In this document: positions 22,996 through 34,925 of the stretch, piece by piece | Position numbering within the stretch: the first letter of the stretch is position 1 | How the letters are laid out: each line of letters begins with the position of its first letter | From: Mantis religiosa | Lineage: Eukaryota; Arthropoda; Insecta; Mantodea; Mantidae | Assembly: GCA_030765055.1 (NCBI GenBank) | Contig: CM060951.1 | Coordinates: 45,338,219 to 45,402,218, forward strand | Direction: 5' to 3' | DNA: 64,000 nucleotides | Notes under the pieces: generated by a model | Told to the model about the DNA's origin: nothing | Databases searched by the model: none | Seen by the model: only the letters and a program-made list of their open reading frames with translations | Made by a program: the position numbers and the translations under genes

Positions 22996-25147
22996 GGTTA
23001 TATAATTAAATACATTACTTGAGCTGATATTCATATCTTTGTTGAACGAACTCAAATGTGATGAAAGAATAATGAAAAAAAAAAGTAAAGGAGACTATGA
23101 TAAGCGCTATTGGCATTGCGTTTGGGCCATTTTAAGTGCGAACTATATTGCATAACTTTGCTCATTTAACACGATTAACGTAGAACCGTTAGCGTGGAAC
23201 CGAGTCTACGTAGAGCATACGTAAAGTATGTGTCGTACATTCGGAATAAGCCATGTAACAGAATAACTTCCCTAGAAGTAATGGATTGTTGTATTCAGAT
23301 GTCTTACTGGCTTTAAATAAAACATTTAAATTGTGTTGTATACAGGATGTTAATGAACTAGACCGAAATATTTCCAGAGCAAATGGAGATCTCAAACAAA
23401 TAATTTGAGATAGGAGACTTATGTGCTGTTGGTTCAAAAATGGAAGTCAGGGCTATATGTTTCTAAACTGACAGGAGGCCATTGATAACACTTGAGTGGA
23501 CAACATATGAAATGCGGAGATTTGTGTCGTAGCACTCTCTAGGGCGAAATAGTTATGACATTAGTTTTCTTGTGAAAAGTTAATGACCTCGAATTTCCTT
23601 AATTTTTAAGTCTTTTGTTTTGTTTATTTTTGTTTTGTTTGTTTGGCTGTTTTTTTTTTCTCAATATTTTGTCTAAGCTTTTACTTCTTGCGTGAAACCG
23701 TTGTGTTTTTGTTTTAGCCCTGAGAAGTGTGTTTACAAAGGATTACTTTAAAATGATTGTGTGAAAAAGAAACTGTATTTGTTTAGTTGGTCATGAATGG
23801 GTAAATTATATAAATGAGCTTATATAACTTTAAGGAAATGTGGTGCAACGATTGGTGTTGACAAATCAGAACGAGAGTTCTTTAGTAGTTATGACGACGT
23901 AGGACAGAAAATCAATAATCATGGTGAGCAGGATTTAATTCGTGCCACTCGATCCTGCTACGCCGGAAGTGAAGCACGTAAAATGTAATACTTTGTGTGT
24001 GTTGGAAAATCGGAAATAGGAAGTATTTCTTAATGAAAGACGTGAATAAAATTTGTTCATAATCGATAAGAGAAATACTGTAATTAAAATATAATTAAAT
24101 GATTGAATAATTTTAAATTGGAAATAATTCAATTACTTCGCAATTGTGTGAAAATTTAATTTCCTCGCTCTATACCACACCCTGAATCCAGAGTCCCAGG
24201 TTCTACTGACCTGAGCTACGCCAAAGAACATCCAGTACTTCCAGAATTATCTATCATCTTTCCTTTTTTTCACATACCAATATGTAACATATTGTTACAT
24301 AAGGCACCACTTTGTGGTACTCTATAATTCATTATCCCATGGCTTCATCATCAGAATTCCGCATCTCTCCATCGCATACGTCATATTACGTTACATATGG
24401 CTTACCAACGTGGTGCTTCGAGGACATCATCTCTACCTCCAAACATATTAAGCAACGGTTACATATGTCGCCACAACGTGGGGATCGTAGCTGAATCAAA
24501 ATACGTTGCCTGTATAAATGTTTGCATTTTACGGCTTAATTTCACCCCTCAATCTAATTAATTACAGTTCTTTCTACCAAAGATTGAATTCTGCTTAATA
24601 CTTTCACATGTTGTACGTCTAAATTGCAGGTAGCTTAAAGAGTGAACGAACTTACATAAAATAAAAAAAAAACCAACTCTTTATGTGAAATGTACAGGAA
24701 CTACTCGAAATGGCAACCTGCGTTTCCAATGCCAAGTTGGCATCGACTGTCGCCCTTCGTCCAAAATTCCTCATGTGTCGAATAACTTCACGTCCTGCTA
24801 TTATCGGTCAGTTAGGTCCTCTTATAAGTTAACAAGCGTTTCATACACCAGAGACTTGAGGTCTGCCTTTCAAAAGCGCAGTAGTGTTATTGGTTTGGCC
24901 AATCAGATCAGATTTCTTCCTCTTAGTACTTAGGTTTTAAAACACGAACGAAAAATATATTAACTACATGACAGGAACCGAACCAATGGTCTTTAGAATA
25001 CCAGTTTTCAGCGATACGGATTGGGCCACCAGAAAAGTTATGGAAACAACTCTAGGGCGGTTTATATGATGAAAGAAGGCAGTTGACTGCTGTTCAATAT
25101 CGCACTGGCAAGTGATTAGTTGTAGATTTGAGAGATCTTTGAGAGAT
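22996..25147. other. No gene seen
   Basis: AT-rich, with short frames lacking domains. A tRNA-like stretch near 24185-24225 was considered and rejected. Confidence 0.45.
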
Positions 25148-25399
25148 TAATGCCCGATTTCACCAACAGATGTTAAAATCGACGTTAACAAATGTAACGT
25201 AACAATTGCAACAGCGCTAACAAAGCTGTTTAATTTCCTGCATTTCACCAACCTGTTTTCTGAAAATGTTAACAAACACGTGTTAACGCCAAGAAACTTG
25301 TAAATATTACAGCTACCGAAGGCTATGGATAATTCGTGTTATTTACTGAACGTACTGCAATGCGCTTTTGTTTTCATATTCGTCTGCACATAGTTAAAA

Positions 25400-25645
25400 A
25401 TGGCTGATAAACAAAATCTTAAACAAAAGCCGTGAAACAAATTTCTCATCGATGGGGAAAAATAATTGTTAATTGTTTTGGTGACCAAGTATAAGGATAT
25501 CGTGGAAAATAGGACAGATATGGTGAATTTAAAAAAGAAAGATATCACGTGGGAAAAAATTAGAAACAAATTTAATCCAACTGTTTGTGTCATTACTAGA
25601 AACACGAAAAATCTCCAGTATTACATAAATTTAAAACGATGAGCG
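25400..25645 (+). pseudogene. Harbinger Myb/SANT-like protein, N-terminal, broken
   Basis: Starts MADKQNLKQKP with a stop right after, then FLIDGEK and, in frame, LIVLVTKYKDIVENR, TDMVNLKKKDITWEKIRNKF and TRNTKNLQYYINLKR. The pattern of tryptophan and the K-rich tail matches the Myb/SANT-like domain of the accessory protein that Harbinger elements use to carry their transposase to DNA. Two stops lie in or near the domain, and it ends where an acidic tail would normally start. The gene is dead. Confidence 0.72.
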
Positions 25646-25744
25646 AAGGACGAGTGACGAGTGACGAGTGACTTGAATGTTTCAAGTCGGGAGATGGACA
25701 GTGTATTATCCACATAATTCAGTGAATTATAAAATAGCTAAGTT

Positions 25745-25943
25745 ATTAATACTTGAAGCTAAGGCGAGATCGGCATATTCCTTTCGATGCATGTTCTAAC
25801 AACTCTTGTACTTCTGCAGTAACCGTCATAGCAACATGTTTCGACAGTGTAAACTTCTGTAGAACATTTTCTTCGGATAGTTCCTCAAAATCATTTCTCC
25901 TCATAGGCGGTACTCTATTACGAATGCCATTTACACGGTCTTA
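25745..25943 (-). pseudogene. Harbinger transposase start, fragment
   Basis: Minus-strand reading DRVNGIRNRVPPMRRNDFEE, then LSEENVLQKFTLSKHVAM and TVTAEVQELLEHASKG resembles the region ahead of the DDE domain in HARBI1-type transposases, where a D/E-rich segment is followed by FRLSK-type text. The catalytic residues (three acids) are beyond the deletion. It lies opposite the Myb/SANT frame, the usual two-gene arrangement. Confidence 0.62.
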
Positions 25944-26241
25944 AATATAGCAAATCGACAACAGCTGCGTTAACGCCCGCCATCTTAAATATTTACATTT
26001 GTTAAGGACTTAACATTAGAAATTTGACTAGTTAGTTTAATAAGAGATTTAACACGAGTATTAAGCTAGCACTTGTTGATGAAATGCAGTTTTTGTTATA
26101 ACTATTGTTAAACCCGCGTTAAGTCTTAACATATGTTGGTGAAATCGGGCATAAATGTTGAGAATGCCAATTACGAGCTACTAAGAATCCATATTTCTAT
26201 ACTCGGGAAGTAGTTTTAAAGACATTCTAATCCAATTATTT

Positions 26242-26455
26242 CACTCATGCCTTGCCATGTGGTGCTGGCTAACTGTATATAGCCAGAAGGATTTTTCTGC
26301 GTGCCCACTCGTTAAGGGTTTTACCGCAGGTAAGGTATAGATTTCGGGATGTTGTAGGGTGAGATGTGGGTTTTTAGATTGATGTTAGTTATGAGGTTAC
26401 AGGTTTGTACCTAGGGGTTGAAGGACAGGATGCAATGCCTTGTACCTTGTTTAAA
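26242..26455 (-). repeat. 3' UTR remnant of the 38-kb LINE family
   Basis: The reverse complement matches the 3' end of the LINE at 38489-39598: shared ttgcatcctgtcctt, then ccttacctgcggtaaaaccc, ttaacg and ctatatacag with neighbouring agccagcac. It has no coding part. It ends close to a catggcaaggcatgagtg tail. Confidence 0.8.
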
Positions 26456-28963
26456 TACCAACTTATCAGTATCTGATGCCAATGATTTAGATTATGCTGA
26501 AAGTAATGGTAGTGGCTGTTACACACGTGCCTTGTTAGACGCCTCCTAAATCCAACTGTAGCATCAGAAGAAACACACTGATGCATGCCTGATTGTCTAA
26601 ACCCGGATCTCAGCCGGAGTGATCAGTGATGCTTGTCATTATAGTTACTGTGTGACCTGATGTTCTGAGCTGCCATCTGTTGTAGAGTTGGTGAATGTTC
26701 CAACACACAGAGTTGAGCTTTCGGGGAAGGGAATTCCGTAATTTCAGCATATTCCTTAATAATTGATTTGACACAGAAATTAAGTTAAAACTAAAGGTTT
26801 TTGCATAAAATTTTCGAATATCTGTAGTTAACCGGCTGCTCAATACATAAAACAGAATCCGCTCTGCCAATTCTTTCTCATTCCAGATTAAGTTCAAGAT
26901 GATTAATGAGTACATGGGTTTTCAAACAGCAGCATTCAATGAAAGCTAATGTTAATAGCAAGGAATCGCCAAGTTATGCACCGTGATTTAATCTATCATA
27001 CTGATGTGTGAACAACTTTGAAAGCTATACCCTCGCTGTTGACAAGCAAACTAACTCCCAAATTGAGGCACGCTTTCCAATAATCAAATTTGCATCTTTT
27101 TGAATAACAGAAAAAAAAAACAGCTGAAGATCTAGCCGGAAATCTTATGCTAATAATAACTACGTCATCCCTAATTTACTCCCACTAATTACAAACAGCA
27201 AACTTATAAGATTCTCTAATACTTGTCCATTAATAATACCCAGCCAAGTAACTGTAGATATGTGTTGATAGATGTCAATATTGTTGTCAATATCTATGCA
27301 CACACGTATATCCAGGAGTTTCAGAAGCTGGTTACTCCATGCTTAAAGATTTAGAAGACTGTTGTGTGTATCTTCTAAAGACGTTGAACCTAAATTACAT
27401 CCCTTTAACAGTGATATATTTAGAATGAAAATCAGAAACTTTGTTTTATCCTGTGATTATTTATGTCCAATAGTAGAATGACTGACTTACTGTACATTTG
27501 AACCAATGCTGGCAACTGGTTAGTATTTGTTTTTGTTTTGTTATGACGTGTTTTTTAATTAATTTTATGTTGCTTTTGACACAGTTTGCTCATACTGTAG
27601 CTTTATAGTGAACATTGTGATTGGGGAACTCAGTAATGTTCACATTAAATAAATACATCTATTATTTATAAACAAAAGGATCACCTTGTTAATCAATTCA
27701 AGGCACAGCTGTGGCACCTAAGGAAGCTTAGCCTAATAGGGACGTCTCTGTAGAGAATTTTCTTAAACCCAGAAGGTTCTGAGCTGTCCCTAATAGTCAA
27801 CAGCTGCCAGAAACGAGTGACGATCGCGATAGGGAAATTTCGTCCTTAAAAGACAATCGTCTTGATTACAAACCCGATAGTGGTACAACAACCTCCATCT
27901 CGTGTTAGGCGACCGCTCTCAAGCCCAGGTAGCAATATGAATCAAACACACAACGAGAACGATAATGGTTCTGATGTTTTATCTAAACGCTACGAGACAC
28001 TTAACTCTCGGGAACAGCCTTCTAGGATTGCAAGCATTTACGACAATTTCAAAACCAAAGACAGCATAATTGTTGCGAGAACTGGTAGGCTATTTCAAGA
28101 TGCGATGGGAACAGTTTAGGTAATTCATAATGTGTGGAATTAGACAAACAATCTTAACGTTCCTCTTTATATAACAGAAAGTAGCATCTTTTTAAAAATA
28201 ACATTTAAAACATAGAAGTTCAAAGCTGGAAGCAGGAATGCTTACTGCTGTAGGGAAAAACTGAAACGAATTGGTTCTAAACAGTGCTTAAGCCATATGC
28301 CTACTAAACTGGCTGCGTGTACTTTTCGGTGGAACATTAAAAATTTAATTTTAATGTATAAAAATCCTTTTACAAGAATGTAATACCAGAATTATACGTT
28401 TCCAAGAAATAATATTTGGTGATAGTCATGCACTGCTACTCTGGAGCTACCAAGAGTTATACAAATCAATCAAAACATTGTTCATTACCTGGGTTGGAGT
28501 TGCAACTTATACTAGAAATGATATTATTACCAAACAAATTTTGCTTGATCAACACTTGATGCTGTAGCAAGTGATCATTTTCGCATTATGATGAAGAGAG
28601 ATGCTAGGGCACTCCAGAATAATGTTCCACAGTTAAAACAAAACTTGAAATGCGCCGATTTGTGAAAACTTAGTTCCGAAGAAAACGAAGATCTTCACTT
28701 GTTACCCACTTGCATGATTAAAAATATAGCTATCGATAACACATACTACCAAAATAACAGAAAAGGCAACAAAATGCAGAGCAGCTAAAGTCATTACACC
28801 CATCGAGAAAATTAGCACGGTGGTAAAACGAAATATGTAAGTTATTCATTAAAGAAAAACTAAAGCCTAAAAATACCATAGACCGATCAAAATTGAGTTT
28901 GAAAGATCTAGGGCACGTAAAATATGAAAGACTCCTCCTTAGCTTATGTTTTATCTTGCACAT
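26456..28963. other. No gene seen
   Basis: AT-rich. An 85-codon plus frame at 27862-28119 has no recognisable domain and no support from neighbours. No repeat recognised. Confidence 0.45.
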
Positions 28964-29113
28964 TAATACTGTCGCGAAGCCGTTATCTATGATAGCGCGG
29001 CTAGTGTACACAAAGGACCGGCAAATAAAGATAGCTGGGATAAAGGACTTGCCGGCATAGATTAAGGTATGCTTCTGGAAGGTGATAGAATTTTCGGTTT
29101 CTTTATTGTAGTC
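28964..29113 (+). repeat. LTR U3 fragment in inverted orientation
   Basis: Plus-strand tactgtcgcgaagccgttat through ttctttattgta is the inverted partner of 29531-29671 with scattered differences, so the two arms are not an exact assembly echo. Confidence 0.85.
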
Positions 29114-29214
29114 ATCGTCGCTGCCAGGTTGTTGTTTGCCGTTTCCGTCTTCGTTGTTAACGCGGCCTTTTTTTCTTCCATTTTCTGTAAAATATTTTCC
29201 AATGCCGCGTCCAT
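29114..29214 (-). pseudogene. gag N-terminus fragment
   Basis: An ATG at 29214 on the minus strand, ten bases beyond the primer-binding site, opens a frame MDAALENILQKMEEKKAALT and continues with a T- and N-rich stretch to the inverted LTR junction near 29114. The heptad-like spacing suggests a coiled coil, which is common at Gag starts of LTR retrotransposons. The fragment is cut off by the junction after about 35 codons. Confidence 0.6.
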
Positions 29215-29223
29215 GGTCAAAAT

Positions 29224-29241
29224 ATCCCACTTCTGACACCA
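29224..29241 (-). promoter_or_regulatory. Primer-binding site for tRNA-Leu
   Basis: On the plus strand it reads atcccacttctgacacca, which is the 3' end of metazoan tRNA-Leu including the added CCA. On the minus strand this is the complement that would bind the tRNA primer for reverse transcription, one or two bases after the LTR. Confidence 0.75.
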
Positions 29242-29242
29242 A

Positions 29243-29672
29243 TTTTGACTTATTGGGTTCGTAGAATTAAAAGTCCAATTTTCCGAAATTCTAAATGTTC
29301 TTTATTTCCGTAGAAATACACTTCGTAGCAGCAGAATTACATCACTTATCACAGTCTACAACATAAAGGTCGATGACAATAACAAAAAGCGTTCTGCTTA
29401 CAGCTCTCGTTACAACAATACTCTCAGCTGCTCTCTGCTTACCTCTCGCGACTCACTCTCGTTTTACAACTGTCCATTGGCGTGTCACAATATCTTATAT
29501 ATCTCATTCATAAATTCGAGAAACTTCCGCAACAATAAAGAAGCCGAAAATTCTATCACCTTCCAGAAGCGTAACTTAATCTATGCCGGCAAGTACTTTA
29601 TCTCAGCTATCTTTATTTGCGGGCTCTTTGTGTACACTAGCTATCATAGATAACGGCTTCACGACAATATCT
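29243..29672 (-). mobile_element. LTR, minus strand
   Basis: On the minus strand it begins near atattgtcgtgaagcc, has a TATA-like atatataag (about 29500), a polyadenylation signal aataaag (about 29298-29305) and a U5 end gacttttaattctacg that matches the LTRs at 7917 and 36816. It is followed by a primer-binding site, so it is a 5' LTR. Its length, about 430 bp, is close to the rebuilt 36816 LTR (about 445 bp). Confidence 0.82.
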
Positions 29673-29689
29673 TAGGTACAAAATAAAGG

Positions 29690-30180
29690 CAACTAAGGGA
29701 ATGTTTCAACCTTTGACAATAGTTCTGAACACCTACAAAGAAGTGATGCCCAATACCCGTAAACACTTCCGTCGAGAACATTACAGCCTACCTAGTGACT
29801 TTGCTGCCATAACAGAAAATAAAAAGCAGACTCTAAAACTAAATATCAACGAAGGAAAGCATATAATGATAATATTGTCTGCCTTTAGAGAGGTGCAGAG
29901 TGCTCTAATCTTGCAGAAGTTCTAGCCCGGATCTGATATAGTCTCGTATGAGTTTTTGAATCGACCTCCAAAAGCAGGATGATCGATACATTTGCTGATT
30001 AATGGCGGACTGCTATTGATATCCCTTACCTAAACCAGGCGAATACAATTGTCTGTCAGAAAACTATAGACCAATATGGATGCACCATGTTCAAAATACT
30101 ATAAAAATGTTTAACAAGAGTCTCTAAGAGACTGAAAAACATACTTTTACAACCAAATTCAACCTTTAATTGCCTAATAG
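29690..30180 (+). pseudogene. Decayed LINE reverse transcriptase, N-terminal part
   Basis: Across several frames the plus strand shows pieces in the order of a non-LTR reverse transcriptase: FREVQSAL and a PGSDIVSYEFLNRPPKAG block (PGPDxxxxE region), then a KPGEYNCLSENYRPI block near 30035-30075, which is the classic KPG...YRPI motif. Stops and shifts separate the pieces. No YADD motif or 3' end was found, so the boundaries are only approximate and the clade is unknown. Confidence 0.6.
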
Positions 30181-31336
30181 CCTAAAAACTAATACAAAAG
30201 AAGCATTTATACAGAAATCACACATTAGCCTTGTCAACTTTGATCCAGACAAAGCATGTACTATGTTTGGGAAAACGTGCTCTTTCTGTTACTAAGTGAG
30301 ACAAGAGAAGTATATGAGTAACCCTATTAATAGGAGTTTTTGGCCCTTTAAGTACACATCCACGTTTTGATCTCTTAAGATTTACTAATCTACAACTAGG
30401 CCCAGAAGTCCTTTCCAGCCCGAGGCCCACCGCCGGCTGCTGCATTTCCCACTTCTACCCAACAGTGGGTGCAGTGGTCAGCATTCCCGGACCTACCGAT
30501 AATACCTGTATGTGCATATGCTTGTATATGCGGTCAACAAAGTCTGCTGTTTCTAAATCAAGCAGTTCCTCAATTTGCCCCTCAGGGACCTAATGAAGCT
30601 GAGTGTATCCCGGACCAGATTTCCCAGTGGGAGAAAATCCCCACACCGGTACCAGGAATGGAAATAATTCTCCTGATTGGTAAACAACAGCGCTACCACA
30701 GCATTAAAGAACTCAACGTTTCTTAATTTTACAATATCAGATAGAATTCCTTCTAAATCAATCTCATTTTGCAGGCTAATCAGAAAAAGAAAATGAAGCT
30801 CCATTTTATTCGGTAAATATATAAGACGTGATTTATTAATCATAACCTTGTATCCATTTGTGAGAACATGAAAATATTTCCAAAAATTCCGTTTAAAATC
30901 ATTTTTGGTTGGAAGAACTTTTCCGAAAGTATTTGGAAATCCTAAACTTAATACCAAGTTTGGTAATGACTCAACATTTTCATTCTGAGTTGGCTGTTGA
31001 CACACTAAAATGTGTTTGCACTCAGCCACCAAGCCACTCACCCGGGACGTTTTCCTAAGAATTGTTTTTCAGGGATCCTGCTCTCCACCTCTCCTGCTCT
31101 CTCTCATTACTTCTTCCGTTTTATTTCCCTTTCCTTATTCCCCTTATTTCCGAATTTTCATCTCTTAATGTCTTTTAGCATTCTTTGATTCTCCACCTCC
31201 AACATCTTCACCCGCTGTTTCCTCTCCGTACAGTGTGGCGGAGAATGTTTTGAAATTCTGTAATAAATTATTTTTATTGACTTTTTTAGTTGAAGTTGAA
31301 ACCTCCACCAGAGTTAATTCAACCTTGCTAATGCCA
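30181..31336. other. No gene established
   Basis: May hold more of the decayed LINE. A 162-codon minus frame (30553-31041) and an 85-codon plus frame have no recognisable domains. Around 31080-31210 the plus strand is pyrimidine-rich. Confidence 0.4.
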
Positions 31337-31375
31337 CTGAAGATGTCTGTCGCAGACGCAGACGAAACGTCTAGG
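31337..31375 (+). ncRNA. Second hammerhead-like motif, different family
   Basis: Core ctgaaga (31337-31343), one extra t, helix II gtctg (31345-31349) with cagac (31359-31363), gaaac, and the triplet gtc with predicted cleavage after 31371. Helix I (cca with tagg) is poor. The plan, including the extra t and the loopless helix III, is that of the Penelope motif at 20234 although the sequence differs. It suggests the 3' end of another Penelope-like element; no protein was recognised beside it. Confidence 0.45.
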
Positions 31376-31399
31376 AAGGAGAAGTACGGTAGACCTCGG

Positions 31400-34005
31400 C
31401 CCACAAGCCCATATTATACCATAGTATCGATATCGGCCGTGAAATACTAAGAACTGTGACATATTCTTTGTTTCATATTGTTTTAAATTTGATAATACGT
31501 ACGATATTTGCAAGCTTTTTTAATTTCTCACCCATTTGGAAAACACTTTCTTTTGAGGACAGAAATATACTTTACCGGTGAAACTTAAGGCATATTGCAT
31601 ATGCTTATACAAAGTTTTCTAACAGTCGGTAGATAATTTTGAGTGAAAATAGTTATTCTTCCAAAACCGACAATTCCTATACACTCTTCCATTACATGTT
31701 TATTATATGTGGATACAGATAAACGCTATATTTATACTTTTTTAGTCCGTGTTTTTCCTATGTTAAGTCTTTTTCATCTTTTATGGTTCCCTAGTTAGAG
31801 CAAAATGCATTGACAATCATTACGATTTCATTTTATACTTCACCAAAGAATATATTTAATTTCTCACGTCAATTTTAAAAGCAATCTTGATCATTAGGTG
31901 TATTTTGATAAGTTAACAAAAACCAGAACACTCTACGTAAACGATTGCTTGGGATGAGGGTAATATTCGCAACTATTGCCAATCTTCGGACATAGCATTC
32001 ATCAAAGGTTAATAAATATGAAATTTTACAATAATCCGACTTCATATGTTATCAACTTTGCTATTCATGGACTTACAGAGATAAGTTGGTGTGAAGGCCA
32101 AGATAAATTAAAAAAGTGAGAACTTTTGCAGTTTAATTAGGCCTCAAGCCACTTTGTATCAGAAAAACCACGATAATTGTACCTATTAATACTAGATTTC
32201 ATATTTAACCTACTTATTATTTTTAGGTTACATTCTTAATAGACACACACACATACACACATACAGTGTTTCACTACTCATTCATGTGTTACAACCGCGT
32301 ATTCTGTTGTGGTCTTTATGTTATTCCAAATATATGTAGAAATAATTTAATTTACATATTCTCTTTTAGGTAAAATGGCAATATAGGAATACAGTAGGCT
32401 TAAGTGATAGACAAATGTTTAAGCTATGCAATGCTTTGCATGACCAGGAGAGGAAAAATGAATAATGTTTTCCTAGTTGATAAAAGTGTAGATGTTAAAA
32501 AATTCGGAATATTAAGGAAAATCTGGAAGTATTTTAAATACACATAAACGTATTTTTATATAAACTGTGTGCCTTAACGTCATGTATAATTTTGTGCATT
32601 ATTTATAGTTTAACAGTTATGAAAATGTCATTCACCATTCTCTGAAAGTTAAAAGAATGCACCTAATTGGTAAATTAATAAATATTATCAGTTCTTTTTA
32701 AAAATGCTCATAATGTTCTAAACAAAATTCCATCAAAGGGTATTATTTTAGGATGCAATTGCATTTTCTTAATCTTCTTCACACATGGAAGATCCTGATC
32801 TTAAATCCTAATACTGTTATTTAATATATCTGTTTTGAGTTATGCTATTCAAAGACAAAAGACAAACACACACACACCCACATACAGATATAAATATGAA
32901 AACTTTATTTTAAACTACTTAAGTACATTTAAAATCAATCTTAATTAAAATATATAAATTTAAAATAATCAATGCAGTGTTAACAATAAATTTTCATGAC
33001 AATATCTTATCATATTATGTATAAATTTCAAAATAATGGATTCAATGTTGCCTCTGTGAATGTAAACGCAAAGAAACAGACAGACACACAGACGTTTTTA
33101 TAAAAATAGATTTCTTCTTCCTATTTTTCAGGGTCCCTAAATAATTTGGGAGGCATTTTCTTCCCTACTCATTGTGCATATAGGAAAAAGTGAAAATGAA
33201 AGCTGCATTGGGCAATTAGGTATAATTAGCTTAACAGCTGGTACACCAGACTATACAAGCAGTAGACGGAATGACAGAGAATGATGGGTCTTCTTGAAGT
33301 GAAGCGTTGTTCCTCAAGTCAATTTGTACATTTAGACAAATACAAGAGATTTGAAGAACCGAGTATTTGGTAGATGTCAACATAGAGAATGTATGGTGTC
33401 TATATATTTCAAACTATTTTACTGTCCTGCGACAGTTTTACTGTCAAAAGGCTGTCATAAGACTACGTAAGTCCACATGCGATGCTGAATAATTGGTATT
33501 GTTTGCCAACGGTAACAAAAGTAATAATTAAAACTTGCTAATGGATTTTGTGTAGCATTGTGTAAATGCTGTATGTTCCCTTCAGTGCCACACCCTTGTT
33601 GTGTTGACACAAGAGGCTGTCTGTCATTCATCTGTCCAAACTTCACTAGTGGCCTCATCAACATTCGTCCTCCGATAAGAATCTTACTTTGTAGTTAATT
33701 AAGACAACCAGGAACATCTGTAGGGCTAATAAAGTTATTTGTGAGGAATATATTGTAATAGATTCTTATGGTTTTAATAATAATTATGAAATTAATTTAA
33801 AGTGTTTTTTAAATTCAGAATGACTATTTATAACGTCGCCTTGAAGCAGTTAACTTCGAGACGAAGTAGGAGCAAACGAAATAAATTGTCTAATTACCCA
33901 GATATCAATTACCTAAACTAAAACAATTAATGCCTGGTTACAAATAACATAATATATTTTCATTAAATCAAATCGTTGAAGAGGGGAGGGAAATTAATCT
34001 ATACC
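31400..34005. other. No gene seen
   Basis: Strongly AT-rich with short CA runs near 32240-32270 and 32865. A 69-codon minus frame at 33455-33664 shows no domain. Confidence 0.5.
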
Positions 34006-34925
34006 TCTTTTATCCCTTTAAGAAAAGCATACAACATAGTAAGCAGAAAACCTGTTGAGAAATGTTACAAAAGAAAAAAAATATCCCAAATATGTAAACA
34101 AAGCACTAAAAAGTGTGTCAAGTAACTAAATAAGAATTAGATTAGATAAAGGCCAGTTTAGGAGAAAATAAGGTTAATCGCAATTAAAAATAAGGGTATA
34201 GTTTGTTGTCATAGTGTTTGTTGTCGAGAGAAATAAAAAATAAGATAAAATTATATAGAACTAAATATAAATAATACAACGAATGTGCTGCCTTATTCTG
34301 ACGATACTAATTATGATAAACTAAGGAGCGGAAAATAATTTACCAGATATTTTAAATCAGAAATATACTATCAAACTATGAATATCAATAAAGCATTATT
34401 TACTAAAATATCCTTTAAAATCTAAACTAGTAAAAAAGCAAAGTAAAAGAAGTAATATAATATTATTTAGCTTGTATAATTTACCCAGGCAATAAGAATT
34501 CAAGTGGGTATACTAAAAGGTCCCCAAATGTTAATAAACATCTACCATAAGGATATTAAAAAGAAGAAAAAACAAAGTATCCTTAATTTGTATAAGACAG
34601 TTACATTTCCTGCTTAATGTATTTGTCCTGGTCCAATGGTGGCCTTAAATTATGGACTATAAAAAGCAAAATTGAGATAAAATAAATTTGGTAGAAGTTA
34701 TAAACTCAAGAGTTAATAAAGGAAGTGGATAAAATAAAAACTGATGGAATAAGAGAAAGTATACGATATTGCTACTATAAATGCCAAAATAAAGCAATGT
34801 ACAAAGCATTTGCACTGGATGGACAAAACCCAAAATGATATATGAATATCAACCATATGGATGAAGAGATATTGGAAGACCGAGGAGAAGACGCAAGCAG
34901 ACATGAGGCCAGAACAGGATAATTC
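34006..34925 (+). pseudogene. Strongly decayed LINE reverse transcriptase
   Basis: In changing frames, text of a reverse transcriptase appears in order: LRKAYNIVSRKP (34015-34055, the LxKAxDxVxR motif), PKYVNKALKSV and IRLDKGQFRRK (34090-34165), a possible active site reading LPYSDDT near 34290-34310 where active enzymes have YADD, and at the end a GRPRRR block (about 34875-34895) as in the LINE at 48248. It carries many stops and shifts and looks much older than the 48-kb copy, possibly the same family. Confidence 0.55.

Larger units (their letters stand above)
25151..26151. mobile_element. Harbinger (PIF) transposon, shortened
   Basis: Inverted ends tgcccgatttcaccaaca (25151) and tgttggtgaaatcgggca (ending 26151), flanked by the 3-bp duplication TAA (25148-25150, 26152-26154), as PIF/Harbinger elements produce. 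Subterminal gttaac-type repeats are frequent near both ends. Inside are remnants of the two proteins of this family: a Myb/SANT-like DNA-binding protein (plus) and the start of the DDE transposase (minus). At 1,001 bp it is far shorter than an autonomous copy. Confidence 0.9.
28964..29672 (-). mobile_element. Fold-back LTR retrotransposon composite
   Basis: Left to right on the plus strand: the first 150 bp of an LTR in plus orientation (28964-29113), a fragment of the gag start in minus orientation (29114-29214), a primer-binding site in minus orientation (29224-29241), and a whole LTR in minus orientation (29243-29672). The two LTR pieces are inverted copies of each other, so both outer edges of the structure are U3 ends. 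The whole is about 710 bp and could fold into a stem. No target duplication could be confirmed. It looks like a product of aberrant reverse transcription or self-integration. Confidence 0.72.

Noticed and set aside
24180..24230. tRNA-like text (gtagctcaggtcagtagaac on the minus strand)
   Set aside because: Only an A-box-like stretch; no matching B box at the proper distance and no second copy recognised in the window.
27862..28119. 85-codon plus-strand frame
   Set aside because: Reads through ordinary DNA with no domain, no codon pattern and no neighbours supporting a gene.
28730..29242. 170-codon minus-strand open frame as one protein
   Set aside because: It crosses the primer-binding site, the gag fragment in the wrong frame and an inverted LTR; it is a composite chance frame.
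30553..31041. 162-codon minus-strand open frame
   Set aside because: No recognisable domain, several weak frames overlap it, and it adjoins a decayed LINE; probably chance.
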